NCBI RefSeq assembly: GCF_015356755.1
Contig: NZ_JADFCO010000064.1
Span: 351,651-415,650, forward strand
Source of the DNA: Nonlabens antarcticus
GTDB lineage: Bacteria; Bacteroidota; Bacteroidia; Flavobacteriales; Flavobacteriaceae
DNA: 64,000 bases
Reading direction: 5' to 3'
Shown: piece after piece, positions 37,398-44,864 of the stretch
How positions within the stretch are numbered: position 1 is the first letter of the stretch
How the letters are laid out: every line of letters starts with the position of its first letter
Notes under the pieces: generated by a model
Seen by the model: the letters and a program-made list of their open reading frames with translations, nothing else
What the model was told of the DNA's origin: nothing
Databases searched by the model: none
Made by a program: the position numbers and the translations under genes

Positions 37398-37961
37398 ATG
37401 AAGGATATTTTGACTCTAGGAATTCAGATGGCTCAATCTGATATATCTGTCGATCAAGCGCGTGATTTGGGCATCATCGGTTATTTGACTTTTATTAAAG
37501 TCAAAGCAGAACAGCAGCGATCTCAGGCAAATTTTAGTAATCATAATTTAAGCTTAGATACTGTTGAAGTTGGCTATAATTCTCTCAATGCTAACCTGGA
37601 AGAATTAATCCATGAAATGTGTTTAAATGTGCGTGAGAATAAATCAATAGTAGTGGTTAGACAGCTCAATTATGTGTTGTTAGGAATTGAATTTAATGGA
37701 CCTAAATTGTCATGGGAAATCATTCAATTATTGGAGAACGTTTATTTTGAAGCAAAGACATTTATTGTGAAGCCATCTAACTCCTTTATGAATAAAATTG
37801 CGGCGGTACAGTCTTTAGGTGCCATTGCTACTTTTAAAAATCAGATGGACTTGCCTAGTGTTACATGTGTAAATTCAGTTGATTTAATAATTGATCGATT
37901 GATTCAATTGAGATTGAAACCTAATTCAATTTATAAGATGACCAAGCTACAATCAGCTTAA
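37398..37961 (+). CDS. Hypothetical protein, no family recognised (187 aa)
   Basis: 187 residues, no signal peptide and no membrane segment. Mixed alpha/beta pattern with IVVVRQLNYVLLGIEF and TFIVKPSNSFMNKIAAVQS; it may be a small two-domain regulator but no motif is diagnostic. It stands alone behind an 860-bp gap and ends 4 bp inside the convergent MtfA-like gene. Codon use seems ordinary. Confidence 0.7.
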   Translation: MKDILTLGIQMAQSDISVDQARDLGIIGYLTFIKVKAEQQRSQANFSNHNLSLDTVEVGYNSLNANLEELIHEMCLNVRENKSIVVVRQLNYVLLGIEFNGPKLSWEIIQLLENVYFEAKTFIVKPSNSFMNKIAAVQSLGAIATFKNQMDLPSVTCVNSVDLIIDRLIQLRLKPNSIYKMTKLQSA

Positions 37962-38704
37962 TTCACCCATTTTTCTTTCATTAATAGAGCCTTACTTATA
38001 AGTGCGTATAACTTCGGAAAAAGCTGTTTTAACTCTGTGGGAGACTCAAAGTAGTATTCTGTAAGAACGGCCATGAACTCATATTGGTTTGTAAATGCAT
38101 ATTCCCTAAAATATCTAGAGCGCGCTAAATTTATTCGCAAATCTTTATCTAATAGAGTAAGCAAAATCTTTTGATGATACTTATGGTATCGCAAGGCATC
38201 TATATAATGTGCCCGCTCGCTTTCTATATGTAGAACGTGCGTAAATTCATGTAAGGCCAGATTTATATTATCATCTTTAATATTAATACCTTTCAAAACG
38301 TCAGGCCAAGAAAGTGCGAGTACCGCAGCTCTGGGATTGTATTCTCCTTTATGTTTTTCTGTATTTGCAGCACTCTCAAAAGGTTCATCAAATATCAAAA
38401 TGGTTTCTAGCTGGTCCATTAAATAATTGCGACGTCCGAAGGTGAGCATTACGGCAATGCAACTGATTAATACCTTTTGTTCTTCTAAAATAGGTTTAGC
38501 ATAGCGATGTTGAAACTGCTTGTCTTTTAAAAAACAAACAACACGATGTTCAAATTGCCTTTTATACCTAGAGGAGAGTTTCTTGTAAAAAGAGCTTGAT
38601 TCTAAGGTTAGCTTTCGCGAAAGCGATAATTTTCTCCAGCTTAAAATTTGTCGATACCATAGAAAATCATACTTGTTTTGAAGGTATCTCAATAAAAGAT
38701 GCAT
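37958..38704 (-). CDS. MtfA-like zinc peptidase, N-terminus probably longer
   Basis: 248 residues from the first ATG. HExxH is in LALHEFTHVLH (about residues 164-174), with NQYEFMAVLTEYYFE further on giving the Glu ligand, as in MtfA/M90-like peptidases. The frame is open upstream to about 38797, and the 29 codons between 38791 and 38704 encode hydrophobic YAFVGLILLFAVMHLLLRYL, with the ATG in its middle. A non-ATG start (CTG at 38791 or ATT at 38788) would give an N-terminal anchor. The repeat is read as SLSRKL. Confidence 0.8.
   Translation of the reverse strand: MHLLLRYLQNKYDFLWYRQILSWRKLSLSRKLTLESSSFYKKLSSRYKRQFEHRVVCFLKDKQFQHRYAKPILEEQKVLISCIAVMLTFGRRNYLMDQLETILIFDEPFESAANTEKHKGEYNPRAAVLALSWPDVLKGINIKDDNINLALHEFTHVLHIESERAHYIDALRYHKYHQKILLTLLDKDLRINLARSRYFREYAFTNQYEFMAVLTEYYFESPTELKQLFPKLYALISKALLMKEKWVN
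38610..38625. repeat. Palindrome variant AGCTTTCGCGAAAGCG, copy 11
   Basis: Perfect 14-base core inside the MtfA-like gene; frame gives SLSRKL. Confidence 0.95.
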
Positions 38705-38792
38705 AACTGCAAAAAGCAGGATAAGTCCTACGAATGCGTACCCGTATGGTGCGAGCCAGGCTTTATCGCGTGGTATGAAGAGTGAAATCAGC

Positions 38793-39521
38793 TTAATCTC
38801 GTGACGTGAAGATGCTCAAAATATACCAAAAGAGCAACATTAGAGAAGCAAATAATCCCAGCGATGCACCTACATATTGATCAGTACTGTATTTGTGAAC
38901 CAGTTGCGAGGTCTGATAAAGAATAGTTCCAGCAGCAAGGAGAATCATTCCAGCGCTGAAAACCAATCCTAGATTAAAACCGAAGATCATTCCGGCAACA
39001 ATAGCTCCCACTGCAATGACAAATCCTATAGCGAGGAAACTGCGAAGGAAGGAAAAATCTTTTTTGGTAATTAAAACCACAGCACTCAACCCAGTGAATA
39101 AGGCCAGCGTCATGATCGCCGCCTGATTGATAACTGAGAAGTAATCTCCTTCCATATAGAAAATTGCCATGTATAGAAGGGGAACAAATATTATCGCCTC
39201 TGCTACTACAAAAAGAAATAGTGCTAGATATTGTTTAGTCTTGTCGTGAGTAGTATGAGCAAGTTTTTCTGCATAATTAGTGGCAAACATGAAGGCGCCT
39301 AGAACTAAAAGCCATTTCCACCCTTGAGTGAGCGATAACATCAACTCTACTAAAGGATCGATTCTCAATAAAATCGTTTCAACGATGACAAATAAGAGTG
39401 TTGCAAGTGCGACATGTGCATATGTTTTGCGATAAAATGCTGCTCTTGTATCGTCCGTTACTTCTATAAGTGGTTGAAACGTAGGTTCGTTTCTATATTC
39501 AATGGGTTGCATACTCTTCAA
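38793..39521 (-). CDS. Bax inhibitor-1 / YccA family membrane protein
   Basis: 242 residues with seven predicted helices after a short polar N-terminus, for example VALATLLFVIVETILL, LALFLFVVAEAIIFVPLLYM and AGMILLAAGTILYQTSQLV. BI-1/YccA proteins are pH-sensitive calcium leak channels or bind FtsH. The second Met (residue 4) is an alternative start. Upstream of, and abutting, the MtfA-like gene. Confidence 0.9.
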   Translation of the reverse strand: MKSMQPIEYRNEPTFQPLIEVTDDTRAAFYRKTYAHVALATLLFVIVETILLRIDPLVELMLSLTQGWKWLLVLGAFMFATNYAEKLAHTTHDKTKQYLALFLFVVAEAIIFVPLLYMAIFYMEGDYFSVINQAAIMTLALFTGLSAVVLITKKDFSFLRSFLAIGFVIAVGAIVAGMIFGFNLGLVFSAGMILLAAGTILYQTSQLVHKYSTDQYVGASLGLFASLMLLFWYILSIFTSRD

Positions 39522-39609
39522 ATTTCAGTAAAGATAATTACTCTTCTCAATTTGAAAGTCATGCGAAGTCTAAATTCCTTGCCAACACTCTTAAACCTTT
39601 GTATTTTTC

Positions 39610-40176
39610 ATGAGTCATAACAGCCCAATGAACCAAGTACAAGAAAGCGAAATCCTAACCTTAATCGCAGACCCTACATCAATTGATAAGGGTTTTAGAC
39701 TATTGGTGAAAGAACATCAACAGCAGTTGTACTGGCAAATTCGTAAGATTCTTTTGAATCATGAAGATACAGATGATGTGCTTCAAAACGTATTTATTAA
39801 AATATTCAAGGGGCTGCCTAAATTCAAAGGTGATAGTAAATTAAGTACCTGGATGTTCAGGATTGCGTACAACGAGAGCATGACCTTTCTCAAGCGTAAA
39901 TCTAAGATCTTACAGATTAACAGTGCAGAGATGCAGGATTACTTGGTCGATCAATTGGAAGCAGACGTTTATTTTACGGGAGATTCCATCCAGCTAGAGT
40001 TACAAAAAGCACTGGCGCAGTTGCCAGACCGACAGAAAGAAATTTTCAACATGCGATATTATGATGAGATTAAATTTAAAGACATCGCAGAAATACTAGA
40101 ATTAAGTGAAGGAGCCGTGAAATCCAGTTATCATATTGCGGCCAAAAAAGTAGAAGCATACCTAAAAAGAGATTAA
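39610..40176 (+). CDS. ECF-type RNA polymerase sigma factor
   Basis: 188 residues. Region 2 is LLVKEHQQQLYWQIRKILLNHEDTDDVLQNVFIKIFKGLPKFKGDSKLSTWMFRIAYNES (about 26-90), region 4 is LPDRQKEIFNMRYYDEIKFKDIAEILELSEGAVKSSYHIA. Met 7 (39628) is an alternative start. It leads a three-gene unit with a membrane protein and a CpxP/Spy-like protein, so it probably answers an envelope signal. Confidence 0.94.
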   Translation: MSHNSPMNQVQESEILTLIADPTSIDKGFRLLVKEHQQQLYWQIRKILLNHEDTDDVLQNVFIKIFKGLPKFKGDSKLSTWMFRIAYNESMTFLKRKSKILQINSAEMQDYLVDQLEADVYFTGDSIQLELQKALAQLPDRQKEIFNMRYYDEIKFKDIAEILELSEGAVKSSYHIAAKKVEAYLKRD

Positions 40177-40206
40177 ACCATTTTCCTTAAATGGAGTCAT
40201 AGAACT

Positions 40207-40809
40207 ATGAAAAAGAAGAACACACATAAGAACCTGGGATTTGAAATACCTGATGGGTATTTTGAATCTAACATGGATCGGATGTTCGATTTTAAGGTGC
40301 AGCCATCAGAGCAGCACAAACTCCCATTTGCAGCACCAGTGGGTTATTTTGAGAATTTAGAACAACGCATTTTTGAGAATACCTGTGATCCTAAAGCAGA
40401 ATTTTCTGCAGCAGATCAAGAGTTGCCATTTAAAGTACCTGAAGATTACTTCAAGAATCTAGAGCAGCATGTGTTAAATCAAACGGTGGATAAACCAGTT
40501 GTACAATTAAAGCGTGATTATCCAGCCTGGGTGATTCCTATGCTTGCTGTTGCAGCTATCTTTATCGCAGTAGTTACCATAAATGGTTTGTGGCAAAGCA
40601 ACAGCTTTTCCATGGAGGATTTGAATAACGATGAGTTGGGATTGTATCTAGCTGATACCGATTTTAGATCAGATCAAGATGTCATTAATATATTGTATTC
40701 AGATTCAGATGACTTGAAGAATGTGGCTTTTAGTAATGCTATAGATAACGATGATTTATTGGATTATTTAGTAGACGAGGTAGATATGAATCTAATGATG
40801 GAAGAATGA
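40207..40809 (+). CDS. Single-pass membrane protein, anti-sigma-like, with three FxxPxxYF repeats
   Basis: 200 residues. The N-terminal cytoplasmic part (1-105) has three copies of FxxP-x-G/D-YF (FEIPDGYFE 12-20, FAAPVGYFEN 41-50, FKVPEDYFKN 75-84), each followed by a short helix. One transmembrane helix (about 106-125) and an acidic C-terminal part follow. Position right behind an ECF sigma gene suggests an anti-sigma factor, but no ASD/ZAS motif is visible. Overlaps the next gene by 4 bp. Confidence 0.82.
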   Translation: MKKKNTHKNLGFEIPDGYFESNMDRMFDFKVQPSEQHKLPFAAPVGYFENLEQRIFENTCDPKAEFSAADQELPFKVPEDYFKNLEQHVLNQTVDKPVVQLKRDYPAWVIPMLAVAAIFIAVVTINGLWQSNSFSMEDLNNDELGLYLADTDFRSDQDVINILYSDSDDLKNVAFSNAIDNDDLLDYLVDEVDMNLMMEE

Positions 40810-41276
40810 AACAAATATTATTTATACTAGTCGTCTTTGTTACGGGAAGTACATATGCTCAAGCCCAAGTAAGATCAAGTTCAGACGATCGTACAATGGC
40901 GGAAAAGATTGAAACTCTATTGATTGCTTTTTTGAGCCAAGAGGTCGAACTAACTGCAGATGAAGCTCAAAAATTCTGGCCTGTTTATAACGATATCAAA
41001 GAAGAGCGCGACAAACTCCATAGTGAGAAAAAGCGTTTGATGTACGACATGGCAAAGAATTTCGATAATGTCTCAGACAAAGAAGCGCAACGATATGTGG
41101 ATCGCATGTTTGATATTGAGGGTAAATTAAATGAATCTAATTTTGAAGCCCGCAATCGTAAAATTATTAAAGTTATAGGACCTAAAAGATTTCTAAACCT
41201 CAAGAAGGCAGAACGAGAATTTCGCGTGAAGTTAATCAAGGAATATGGAAGTCGCCGCAGAGGTAACACTCCTTAG
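40806..41276 (+). CDS. CpxP/Spy-like periplasmic protein of the ECF operon
   Basis: 156 residues with a signal peptide (ILFILVVFVTGSTYAQAQV). The mature part is almost all helix and highly charged, with VELTADEAQKFWPVYNDIKEERDKL, an LTxxEAxxFWP motif close to the LTPEQ motifs of Spy/CpxP chaperones. Probably a periplasmic sensor or chaperone for the sigma/anti-sigma pair. Terminator follows. Confidence 0.85.
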   Translation: MKQILFILVVFVTGSTYAQAQVRSSSDDRTMAEKIETLLIAFLSQEVELTADEAQKFWPVYNDIKEERDKLHSEKKRLMYDMAKNFDNVSDKEAQRYVDRMFDIEGKLNESNFEARNRKIIKVIGPKRFLNLKKAEREFRVKLIKEYGSRRRGNTP

Positions 41277-41312
41277 TAAACATAAAGATTTAAGTTTTGG
41301 TTAATGATGATG

Positions 41313-41342
41313 AATCCCTCAAGATTAAATTTTTGAGGGATT
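41313..41342 (+). terminator. Rho-independent terminator of the ECF operon
   Basis: 10-bp stem (41313-41322 with 41333-41342), 10-base loop, followed by G and a long T-run. Confidence 0.85.
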
Positions 41343-41576
41343 TGTTTTTTTTGACTTTTGACTTATCGGGTATTCAAGATTGAATAATTATTTTGTACAC
41401 ATTTATAATCTATAATATACTTGGGAGGACTTGTGTTCTCTGCGGAAACTCTTGCAGCATAGGAATAAACGGATCATAAGACTATAGATAACTGAACTGC
41501 TCTACTTTTTAGTCTTGTGTCATACGTCAGCAAGTTATGAGCGCAGCGATTAACAAGATCGTCTTATGTCATAACC

Positions 41577-42203
41577 CTAATCTAGTATTGTTTTCCATTC
41601 CTTCTCAGAATGTATTTTTGAGCCATCGAATTCCAATGTCCATCCCTGACTGCTTGCGATAATGTAGATTTGACTCAGTTCAGTTAATAATCGATTTTCT
41701 GCGTTTTTGACAATGTTACTTTTTATAATCTTACCACGTAAATCTTTGGTAATGCGGCGTTTCATGTTATTGAAATCCCTCGCTTCAAATCTGTTGGTTA
41801 TACCATTGTCCAGATTGTAATAGCTCAGGTCAGGATCTATTTTTATCTCTGGCTCTGGAATTTCTAAAATCCGAATCGTTTTTGAATCCGCATCGATTTC
41901 ATAACGCATCTTGCGCAGATCGTAGGCTATTTGAGCTTTGGCATTTGAAACAATCAACGCACGTTTTTGACTGCTGTAAAAATCGCCCCAACCGTAAGTT
42001 TTTGTATTTTCATAGGTGTAGACCTTGGCATAGGTAGCTTCTGTCACTACCAGTTTACTCACTTTGCGCACCTGTTTTTCAATCAAAGCGGTTTGTGCCG
42101 TCAAGGTATCCCTATCGTCATTCCTATTAGTGACATAATTGTAGATCATTACTATGAGCAGCATGATAACTGCTCCTATTATAAAACTTTTAATTCTTCT
42201 CAT
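41577..42203 (-). CDS. DUF4230 protein
   Basis: 208 residues. One N-terminal membrane helix (residues 5-24), then the DUF4230 body: LVVTEATYAKVYTYENTKTYGW near residue 50 and RITKDLRGKIIKSNIVKNAE further on. Function unknown. Overlaps the GSCFA gene by 4 bp, so the two are translated together. Confidence 0.85.
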   Translation of the reverse strand: MRRIKSFIIGAVIMLLIVMIYNYVTNRNDDRDTLTAQTALIEKQVRKVSKLVVTEATYAKVYTYENTKTYGWGDFYSSQKRALIVSNAKAQIAYDLRKMRYEIDADSKTIRILEIPEPEIKIDPDLSYYNLDNGITNRFEARDFNNMKRRITKDLRGKIIKSNIVKNAENRLLTELSQIYIIASSQGWTLEFDGSKIHSEKEWKTILD

Positions 42204-43117
42204 TGAAGTTTTAGATTCGGGAATTTTTGCTGTAATAAGATACTGCTTTTTATCAATTGTTCTTTGTGCGCCTCGTTATTTTTGGGTCGATGGTCTTGCA
42301 GCTTGCGGTGTTTTTCTACAGCTTTAATGGTTGTTAAAGTGTTTGTGTGGAGTACGCTTTCGCGAAAGCGGTTCCACACATAATCAACAGCGGTCGCATT
42401 GGGATGTAGCATATCTGCGGCATAGAATCTATAGTCGCGCAGGTCGTCCATAAGGAGTTCATAGGCGGGAAAATAGTAATTTTCACCCTTTTCACAACGC
42501 TGCTGGATCGCCTCGTAAAGCCGTGCTTTACTGCGGGTATTTTCTATCATTCCATCTTTTGTATGCCTCACCGGCGACAACGTGTAGATAATTTGTGCTG
42601 TAGGATTAACTTTTTTAATGAGCCGTTCCATTTTTTCCAGCGCCTCTTGTATTTTTTCAATAGAAAGCAATCTTTTTTCAAAAAGTGCCTGTGGTTGTTG
42701 GTGACAGTTGGCTACAATCTCACCAGTTGCCTTCAGTTCATAAATCCAGGCAGTACCTAAGGTTACAATAATATGCGATGAAAGTTCGATCTGGTTTTTC
42801 ATCCATATTCCCGCTGTTTTTAAATTAAGTAAGGTCGTAGCCGAATCGTTTCCATCTAATTGCGAGTGGGCCAAATAACTGAAATTCCCACAAACATCAT
42901 TTTCTGTAAAATTGCCACTCACCGATTTCTCCATCAACACCCACAAACTATGCGGATTAAATATGACCCCAAACGGATTGACCACTGTATCAAATCCATA
43001 ATACTGAAACTTGTCTCCTATATTTTGGGAAAAGCAACTGCCCAGCATCAATACAGAACTATCGTAATCGATGGGCTGATTATGTTTAGATATGGGAAAA
43101 TCTGTGGTGAATTTCAT
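42200..43117 (-). CDS. GSCFA-domain protein
   Basis: 305 residues. The name-giving motif LMLGSCFSQNIGDKF is at about residues 24-38, followed by VVNPFGVIFNPHSLW and, later, LHPNATAVDYVW, a DxxH-like end of an SGNH-hydrolase-like fold. The substrate is unknown. The palindrome repeat is read as NRFRESV close to that end (about residue 253). Confidence 0.92.
   Translation of the reverse strand: MKFTTDFPISKHNQPIDYDSSVLMLGSCFSQNIGDKFQYYGFDTVVNPFGVIFNPHSLWVLMEKSVSGNFTENDVCGNFSYLAHSQLDGNDSATTLLNLKTAGIWMKNQIELSSHIIVTLGTAWIYELKATGEIVANCHQQPQALFEKRLLSIEKIQEALEKMERLIKKVNPTAQIIYTLSPVRHTKDGMIENTRSKARLYEAIQQRCEKGENYYFPAYELLMDDLRDYRFYAADMLHPNATAVDYVWNRFRESVLHTNTLTTIKAVEKHRKLQDHRPKNNEAHKEQLIKSSILLQQKFPNLKLQ
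42355..42370. repeat. Palindrome CGCTTTCGCGAAAGCG, copy 12
   Basis: Perfect 16-mer inside the GSCFA gene; frame gives NRFRESV. Confidence 0.95.
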
Positions 43118-43182
43118 GCGTATAATTGTGCACGGTAAATGTACATTCTAAAAAGCAATAGGATGTTAGGGTGGTTATAAAG

Positions 43183-43473
43183 CTAATGCGACCACAACCA
43201 GATCAATTGAACAATCCAATAACATAGGAAAGGGGTGAGGGTGATCACGCAAATTAATAGAAAGCGGCGTTTGCGATTTTCTTTCACAGCTTTTTCTCGG
43301 TAAGCTTTTTTGAAGGCTTCCACCTTTTCGGTAGAGTGCTGAACGTTATATGTTCCTTTTTTATATAAAGCTCCGGCCTTCACACCTACCATAGACTTAC
43401 TGCTAGTCTTGCGCCTTCTAGCGTTGTTTTTCATGGCCGTGACCATAGCCTGAATGCTGCCACCTGAACTCAT
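43183..43473 (-). CDS. Small basic protein with C-terminal membrane helix (96 aa), unknown
   Basis: 96 residues: a Lys/Arg-rich N-terminal two thirds (NNARRRKTSSKSMVG) and one helix at residues 70-93 (FLLICVITLTPFLCYWIVQL). I think similar proteins are widespread in Flavobacteriaceae but I cannot name a family. Located 19 bp before the lipoprotein gene's stop, likely the same transcript. Confidence 0.7.
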   Translation of the reverse strand: MSSGGSIQAMVTAMKNNARRRKTSSKSMVGVKAGALYKKGTYNVQHSTEKVEAFKKAYREKAVKENRKRRFLLICVITLTPFLCYWIVQLIWLWSH

Positions 43474-43492
43474 GAGATCAGTTTACAAAATT

Positions 43493-44131
43493 CTAATTAC
43501 AGCTCAATTTTTTTGCATTGGAATATTTCGCAACATTTTTGATCAGTCTTTTGAGAACCTTCGTCGTTAGTAATTCCCCCTTTGCTTTAAATACAATACT
43601 GGGTTCCTCATCACCATTAGGGTCAAAGGCATTGTATCTGTCTTCTGTAGAACCTTCAAGCGTTTGAGAATAGATGACCTGATTTTTCTTAATATCTAGG
43701 ATGCTTAAAATACCAGTAACATGCTCTTCTGGCGACCGAAATCTACGGCTATCGTAGAATTCTGTTACCACTGGCTCTTTGTATGCAGACGATAAAATTA
43801 TGACATAATCGAGCGTAGGTTGTGAATGTCTGATTTGATTTATATCATAATTGGAAAGCCTATTACCTGCAAGCTTTAATTTTAAATTCTTAACCGAAGA
43901 GTTAGCCGAGTAGCATTCCCCTGCAATTCCTGTAAATGCTGCATCCAGTAAGGTTGTTGCTTCGTTTATTTGATTTGATGGCACATCAGGTTGAAGGGAG
44001 GCATAACTACCAGAACGTAGGTAAAGCACATTTTTTTTGAATTTTATAGGCTGCGTGTAAGTAACAGATCTAATATTATTGCAACCGGATAAAGTTACAA
44101 GGAGAACAAGGATTACAATAAAATATTTCAC
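43493..44131 (-). CDS. Lipoprotein of unknown function (212 aa)
   Basis: 212 residues, lipobox TLSGC (Cys 17). Body of mixed alpha/beta with YVIILSSAYKEPVVTEF and ILSILDIKKNQVIYSQTLEGSTED, a layout like periplasmic assembly-factor or curli-CsgG-like proteins, but no specific match claimed. Confidence 0.78.
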   Translation of the reverse strand: MKYFIVILVLLVTLSGCNNIRSVTYTQPIKFKKNVLYLRSGSYASLQPDVPSNQINEATTLLDAAFTGIAGECYSANSSVKNLKLKLAGNRLSNYDINQIRHSQPTLDYVIILSSAYKEPVVTEFYDSRRFRSPEEHVTGILSILDIKKNQVIYSQTLEGSTEDRYNAFDPNGDEEPSIVFKAKGELLTTKVLKRLIKNVAKYSNAKKLSCN

Positions 44132-44279
44132 TTTGGTTCCGTTTAATACGGCAATCTAACTGAAAAATTAGATTGCTAAATATGATTTTGAATTAAAAAA
44201 TAAACAACCGCTCTTGATCTAAACAGTAGCAAGAAAATCACTTAAGAAAGGGGTTATACAAACACGAGAAATTGCAAAT

Positions 44280-44849
44280 CTAACTTTCAACAACATAAGT
44301 CTTTGCGATGCGGTCATGCAAAGAACGCCAGTAAGGTGGGTCTGTTAAAAGTGTGATCATCTCAACAAACATGATAAAAAAACTAATTCCAGAAATCAAT
44401 CCTAGCATCGGGTAGGACGTACCTAATTCCTCGCTCATCTTGAAATAATCTGTCATTTCCATGAGGCTTTTATCTTGGAAAATGAAAAAGTAAACAGGTA
44501 AAGTCACAAGAGCCTGGGCAATAGTAAATACACTTCTCAATATTGCTTGCGGTGCATTTATTTTATGGCCATCATAATCCACGACCCTCATTCCCATACT
44601 CATTTTACCTAGAGTCGCTCCATAAAAACCTTCCATTAATGGTTTGTAAGCGATGGAAACCGTAGTAATCAATACAAAGCACCAAAAACTCTTCAATACC
44701 AGTAAATTATATAACGTAGCTCCAGCAATGGGAATTCCTACTATTAATCCGTCAAGGATAACTGCAATCAAGCGCGAGTTAAAACCTTCGAATTTTAAAG
44801 GGTTATCCTCTAAGTCTTTTTGGTTTTGTAAAAATGGGTCCTTTTGCAT
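44280..44849 (-). CDS. RDD family membrane protein
   Basis: 189 residues, about four helices. The R-D-D pattern is in SRLIAVILDGLIVGIP and MRVVDYDGHKI. RDD proteins are proposed small transporters; some exchange Na+ or H+. Located 15 bp beyond the alaS stop on the same strand, so it may be read through from alaS. Confidence 0.9.
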   Translation of the reverse strand: MQKDPFLQNQKDLEDNPLKFEGFNSRLIAVILDGLIVGIPIAGATLYNLLVLKSFWCFVLITTVSIAYKPLMEGFYGATLGKMSMGMRVVDYDGHKINAPQAILRSVFTIAQALVTLPVYFFIFQDKSLMEMTDYFKMSEELGTSYPMLGLISGISFFIMFVEMITLLTDPPYWRSLHDRIAKTYVVES

Positions 44850-44864
44850 GAGCAGAATAGAAAA

